The notes below the pieces were generated by a model. That model had not been told where the DNA came from, made no database searches, and worked only from the letters and a program-made list of their open reading frames with translations. DNA of 64,000 bases. Origin: Bacteroidaceae bacterium (lineage in GTDB: Bacteria; Bacteroidota; Bacteroidia; Bacteroidales; Bacteroidaceae). Positions 61,993-64,000 of this stretch are shown one piece after another. The stretch covers positions 1 to 64,000 of the forward strand of contig JAFZZI010000004.1 of NCBI GenBank assembly GCA_017615835.1, written 5' to 3'. The translations under genes and the position numbers were made by a program. The stretch's first letter is position 1; the number at the start of each line of letters is the position of its first letter.

Positions 61993-64000
61993 ATGAGTGG
62001 CGTGGATAAGCAAAAGGGGCTGTCGTCATTCTCGGTCATACTGGTGATGACGGTGCTGATGATTGTCGGCGCTGCCATGTTGCCGATGCTTGACCTGCAC
62101 TATAGTCCGGACAACCACTATCAGTCGCTCACAGTGTCATTCAGCTATCAGGGAGCCTCGGCCCGCATTATTGAGTCGGAAGTCACCTCGGTCGTTGAGG
62201 GAGCGCTGAATACCTTGGAGGGAGTGGTGAGTACTAACGCCGTCAGTTCGCAGAACGGTGGTTACGTCTCAATTGAGTTCAAGAAGGGGGTCAATATGGA
62301 GATGGCCCGTTTCGAGGCGGCTGCCCGCCTGCGTCAGATAGCCTCAAGGCTTCCTGCCGGGGTACACCCATACCTCGGAGGTTCGGTGTCGGGGGGAAGT
62401 GAAGGCAATACCCAAATACTGCGCTACACGGTGAACGCCGATATGACTGCCGACCGTATTCTGGACAATGTTCAGAAACATATTATCATTCCTCTGTCCA
62501 GAATTGATGGCGTGGAGAGCGTGGAGTCATCAGGAGCGGCACCCTTCCAATGGATAATTACGTTCGATCCCAACTCGCTGAGGGCCGTAGGGCTCACCCC
62601 GGGCGATCTTCAGAACGCTTTTGCCCAGCAGCGTCAGAACAGTATCATCGGTACCCAGGTTACAGAAGACCGTCTGATGCTGGTGCGCCTGCGCTCGACC
62701 AGTTTTGAGAGTGACATCGAGGAAATTCCCATCAAGTCTGTTGACGGCCGTCTGTATTACATAGGCGATTTCGCCAAAGTGACATACGAGGAGCAGCCGC
62801 CTTCGTCATACAACAGAATAAACGGACTTAACACAATTGACATAGCTGTCTACGGTTCGAAGGGTATAAATACCATAAAAGTGGCCAAAGAGGTTAAGGA
62901 CAAGATGGCAGAACTTAAGGAAAGTTTTCCAGCAAAGTTCTCCATCAGGCAGACTTACGACGCATCTGTGCAACTGAAGAAAGAGATAAGGAGAATATTC
63001 TTCAGGGCAATCATGTCGCTCTTTTTCCTGCTGATGTTCGTGCTTCTGGTAAGCCGCAGTTTCCGCTATCTGGCGATAATCGGACTTACCATTACAGCCA
63101 ACCTTCTGTCGGCGGTCATATTCTACTGGCTTTTCGACATAGGCATAGAACTTTACTCGATGGCGGGCATAACCGTCAGCCTTGGAATCATAATCGATAC
63201 GGCCATAGTGATGGTTGACCACTTCACCTACTATGGTAACCGCAGGGTAATGACCTCTATCATGGGTGCCCTTATGACTACCATAGCTGCGTTGCTGATA
63301 GTGTTCTTCCTGCCTGAGAGCATGAGGCAGAATCTGACCAACTTCGTGTGGGTAATAGTGATTAACCTGACTCTGTCAATGCTTGTGGCCTTTCTGTTTG
63401 TTCCGGCACTGCTTGACAAGATTCCACTGCAGTCGAAGGGCGTGGCCAAATACTCTGTCGCAGGCAAGCGGCGCATCGTCGGATGGTCGCACTGGTACGA
63501 GAGATTCATACTGTGGTCTCGCGGCCACAGATGGATTTTCGTTGTGCTGATGTTGCTTATGTTCGGCATTCCCATTCATCTGCTGCCTTCACAGGTTCGC
63601 CACAAGGACAATGGTACTAACAAGGGGGGGCTTGTAGGTGTTTACAATGCCACCATAGGCAGCAAGTGGTACCAGAAAAACAGGGCTGTGTTCGAATATA
63701 TCCTTGGCGGCAGTTTCAACTATTTTTCGAAGAGCGGCTCAAACAGGTACAGCTATCGTGAGCCTGAGCCTTCCAAGACACTGAATGTCTATGCCAACAT
63801 GGCCGAAGGGTGTACTGCCCAGCAGATGAACGAGATAATCGTGGGTATGGAGAACTGGCTGAGTCAGTTTGACGGCATCGAGATGTACGAGACCAGTGTC
63901 AACGGTGCCTCGGCCTCCATCAGGATTACTTTCGAACGCGAGGCAGGCCGGACACGCTTCCCTTACGAACTGAAGCAGAAGATGTGGGCAAAGGCTATGA
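61993..64000 (+). CDS. RND efflux pump, second of tandem pair (runs off window)
   Basis: The reading frame from ATG 61993 (MSGVDKQKGLSSFSVILVMTVLMIVGAAMLPMLDL) stays open to the window end, 669 codons, so it is partial. Early sequence YQSLTVSFSYQGASARIIESEVTSVVEGALNTLEGVVSTNAVS is the RND porter domain. The helix-4 segment SLGIIIDTAIVMVDHFTYYGNRR carries one aspartate and the following segment is MTSIMGALMTTIAALLIVFFLPE. It differs clearly from the first pump, so the two may form a mixed trimer or separate pumps sharing one adaptor and channel. It is in the same operon (3-base gap). Confidence 0.9.
   Translation, partial: MSGVDKQKGLSSFSVILVMTVLMIVGAAMLPMLDLHYSPDNHYQSLTVSFSYQGASARIIESEVTSVVEGALNTLEGVVSTNAVSSQNGGYVSIEFKKGVNMEMARFEAAARLRQIASRLPAGVHPYLGGSVSGGSEGNTQILRYTVNADMTADRILDNVQKHIIIPLSRIDGVESVESSGAAPFQWIITFDPNSLRAVGLTPGDLQNAFAQQRQNSIIGTQVTEDRLMLVRLRSTSFESDIEEIPIKSVDGRLYYIGDFAKVTYEEQPPSSYNRINGLNTIDIAVYGSKGINTIKVAKEVKDKMAELKESFPAKFSIRQTYDASVQLKKEIRRIFFRAIMSLFFLLMFVLLVSRSFRYLAIIGLTITANLLSAVIFYWLFDIGIELYSMAGITVSLGIIIDTAIVMVDHFTYYGNRRVMTSIMGALMTTIAALLIVFFLPESMRQNLTNFVWVIVINLTLSMLVAFLFVPALLDKIPLQSKGVAKYSVAGKRRIVGWSHWYERFILWSRGHRWIFVVLMLLMFGIPIHLLPSQVRHKDNGTNKGGLVGVYNATIGSKWYQKNRAVFEYILGGSFNYFSKSGSNRYSYREPEPSKTLNVYANMAEGCTAQQMNEIIVGMENWLSQFDGIEMYETSVNGASASIRITFEREAGRTRFPYELKQKMWAKAM

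Noticed and set aside
56356..64000. The RND system as exporter of the NRPS product
   Set aside because: It is more than 6 kb away, separated by unrelated operons and a strong terminator, and close to an ECF sigma operon. A link is possible but unsupported.

Overview
The window reads as a chromosomal segment of a Bacteroidales bacterium, most like a gut or rumen Prevotella/Bacteroides relative. The evidence is the Bacteroidetes promoter pattern (TTTG at -33 and TAnnTTTG at -7, about 20 bp apart) in front of many genes, the sufBCDS order, DUF3109, DUF4419 and BspA-type leucine-rich proteins, several FISUMP-like secreted paralogs (YVDLGLSVKWAT motif), and a tandem RND efflux operon. The species cannot be named from the sequence.

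Layout. 1-12.4 kb is an accessory region. It holds a ParDE-type toxin-antitoxin pair, a RhuM-Fic protein, a BRO-N protein, a BlaI repressor with an unusual M56 peptidase-LRR fusion, secreted FISUMP-like proteins (two intact, one deleted, one leftover C-terminus), and at least six copies or part-copies of a composite dispersed repeat (structured 5' module, covarying hairpin, coding-like tail). 12.4-33.7 kb is mostly core: tRNA-Leu, manC, a CtpA-type protease, tRNA-Asn, an acetylesterase-like protein, the rimP-nusA-infB-cvpA-sufBCDS-rnhB run, a NikR-like regulator facing a TonB-dependent receptor, pfkA, gpmI and a DUF3109 protein. 33.7-34.1 kb holds tRNA-Val followed by nested inverted repeats and two tandem 51-bp repeats that copy the tRNA 3' end.

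34.2-49.9 kb is the most striking region. It is a compact operon of a PP2C phosphatase fused to an RsbW-like ATPase, a STAS anti-sigma-factor antagonist, a 3,032-residue NRPS (A-T-C-A-T-C-A-T-R), a second 1,073-residue NRPS-like protein (A-T-degenerate C-thioesterase with a cysteine nucleophile), and a FISUMP-like lipoprotein whose start codon overlaps the NRPS stop. By domain logic the first enzyme should release a tripeptide aldehyde or a derivative of one. The second has lost the adenylation aspartate that normally contacts the alpha-amine, so it may use another type of acid. The phosphatase and STAS protein suggest partner-switching control.

49.9-52.3 kb carries a membrane protein/XRE regulator pair, another FISUMP-like lipoprotein and a Bcp peroxiredoxin. 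52.4-54.7 kb is an ECF sigma factor operon closed by a strong terminator. 54.8-64 kb is an envelope operon: two small envelope proteins, a TolC-like channel, a lipoprotein adaptor and two tandem RND pumps. The second pump runs off the end of the window.
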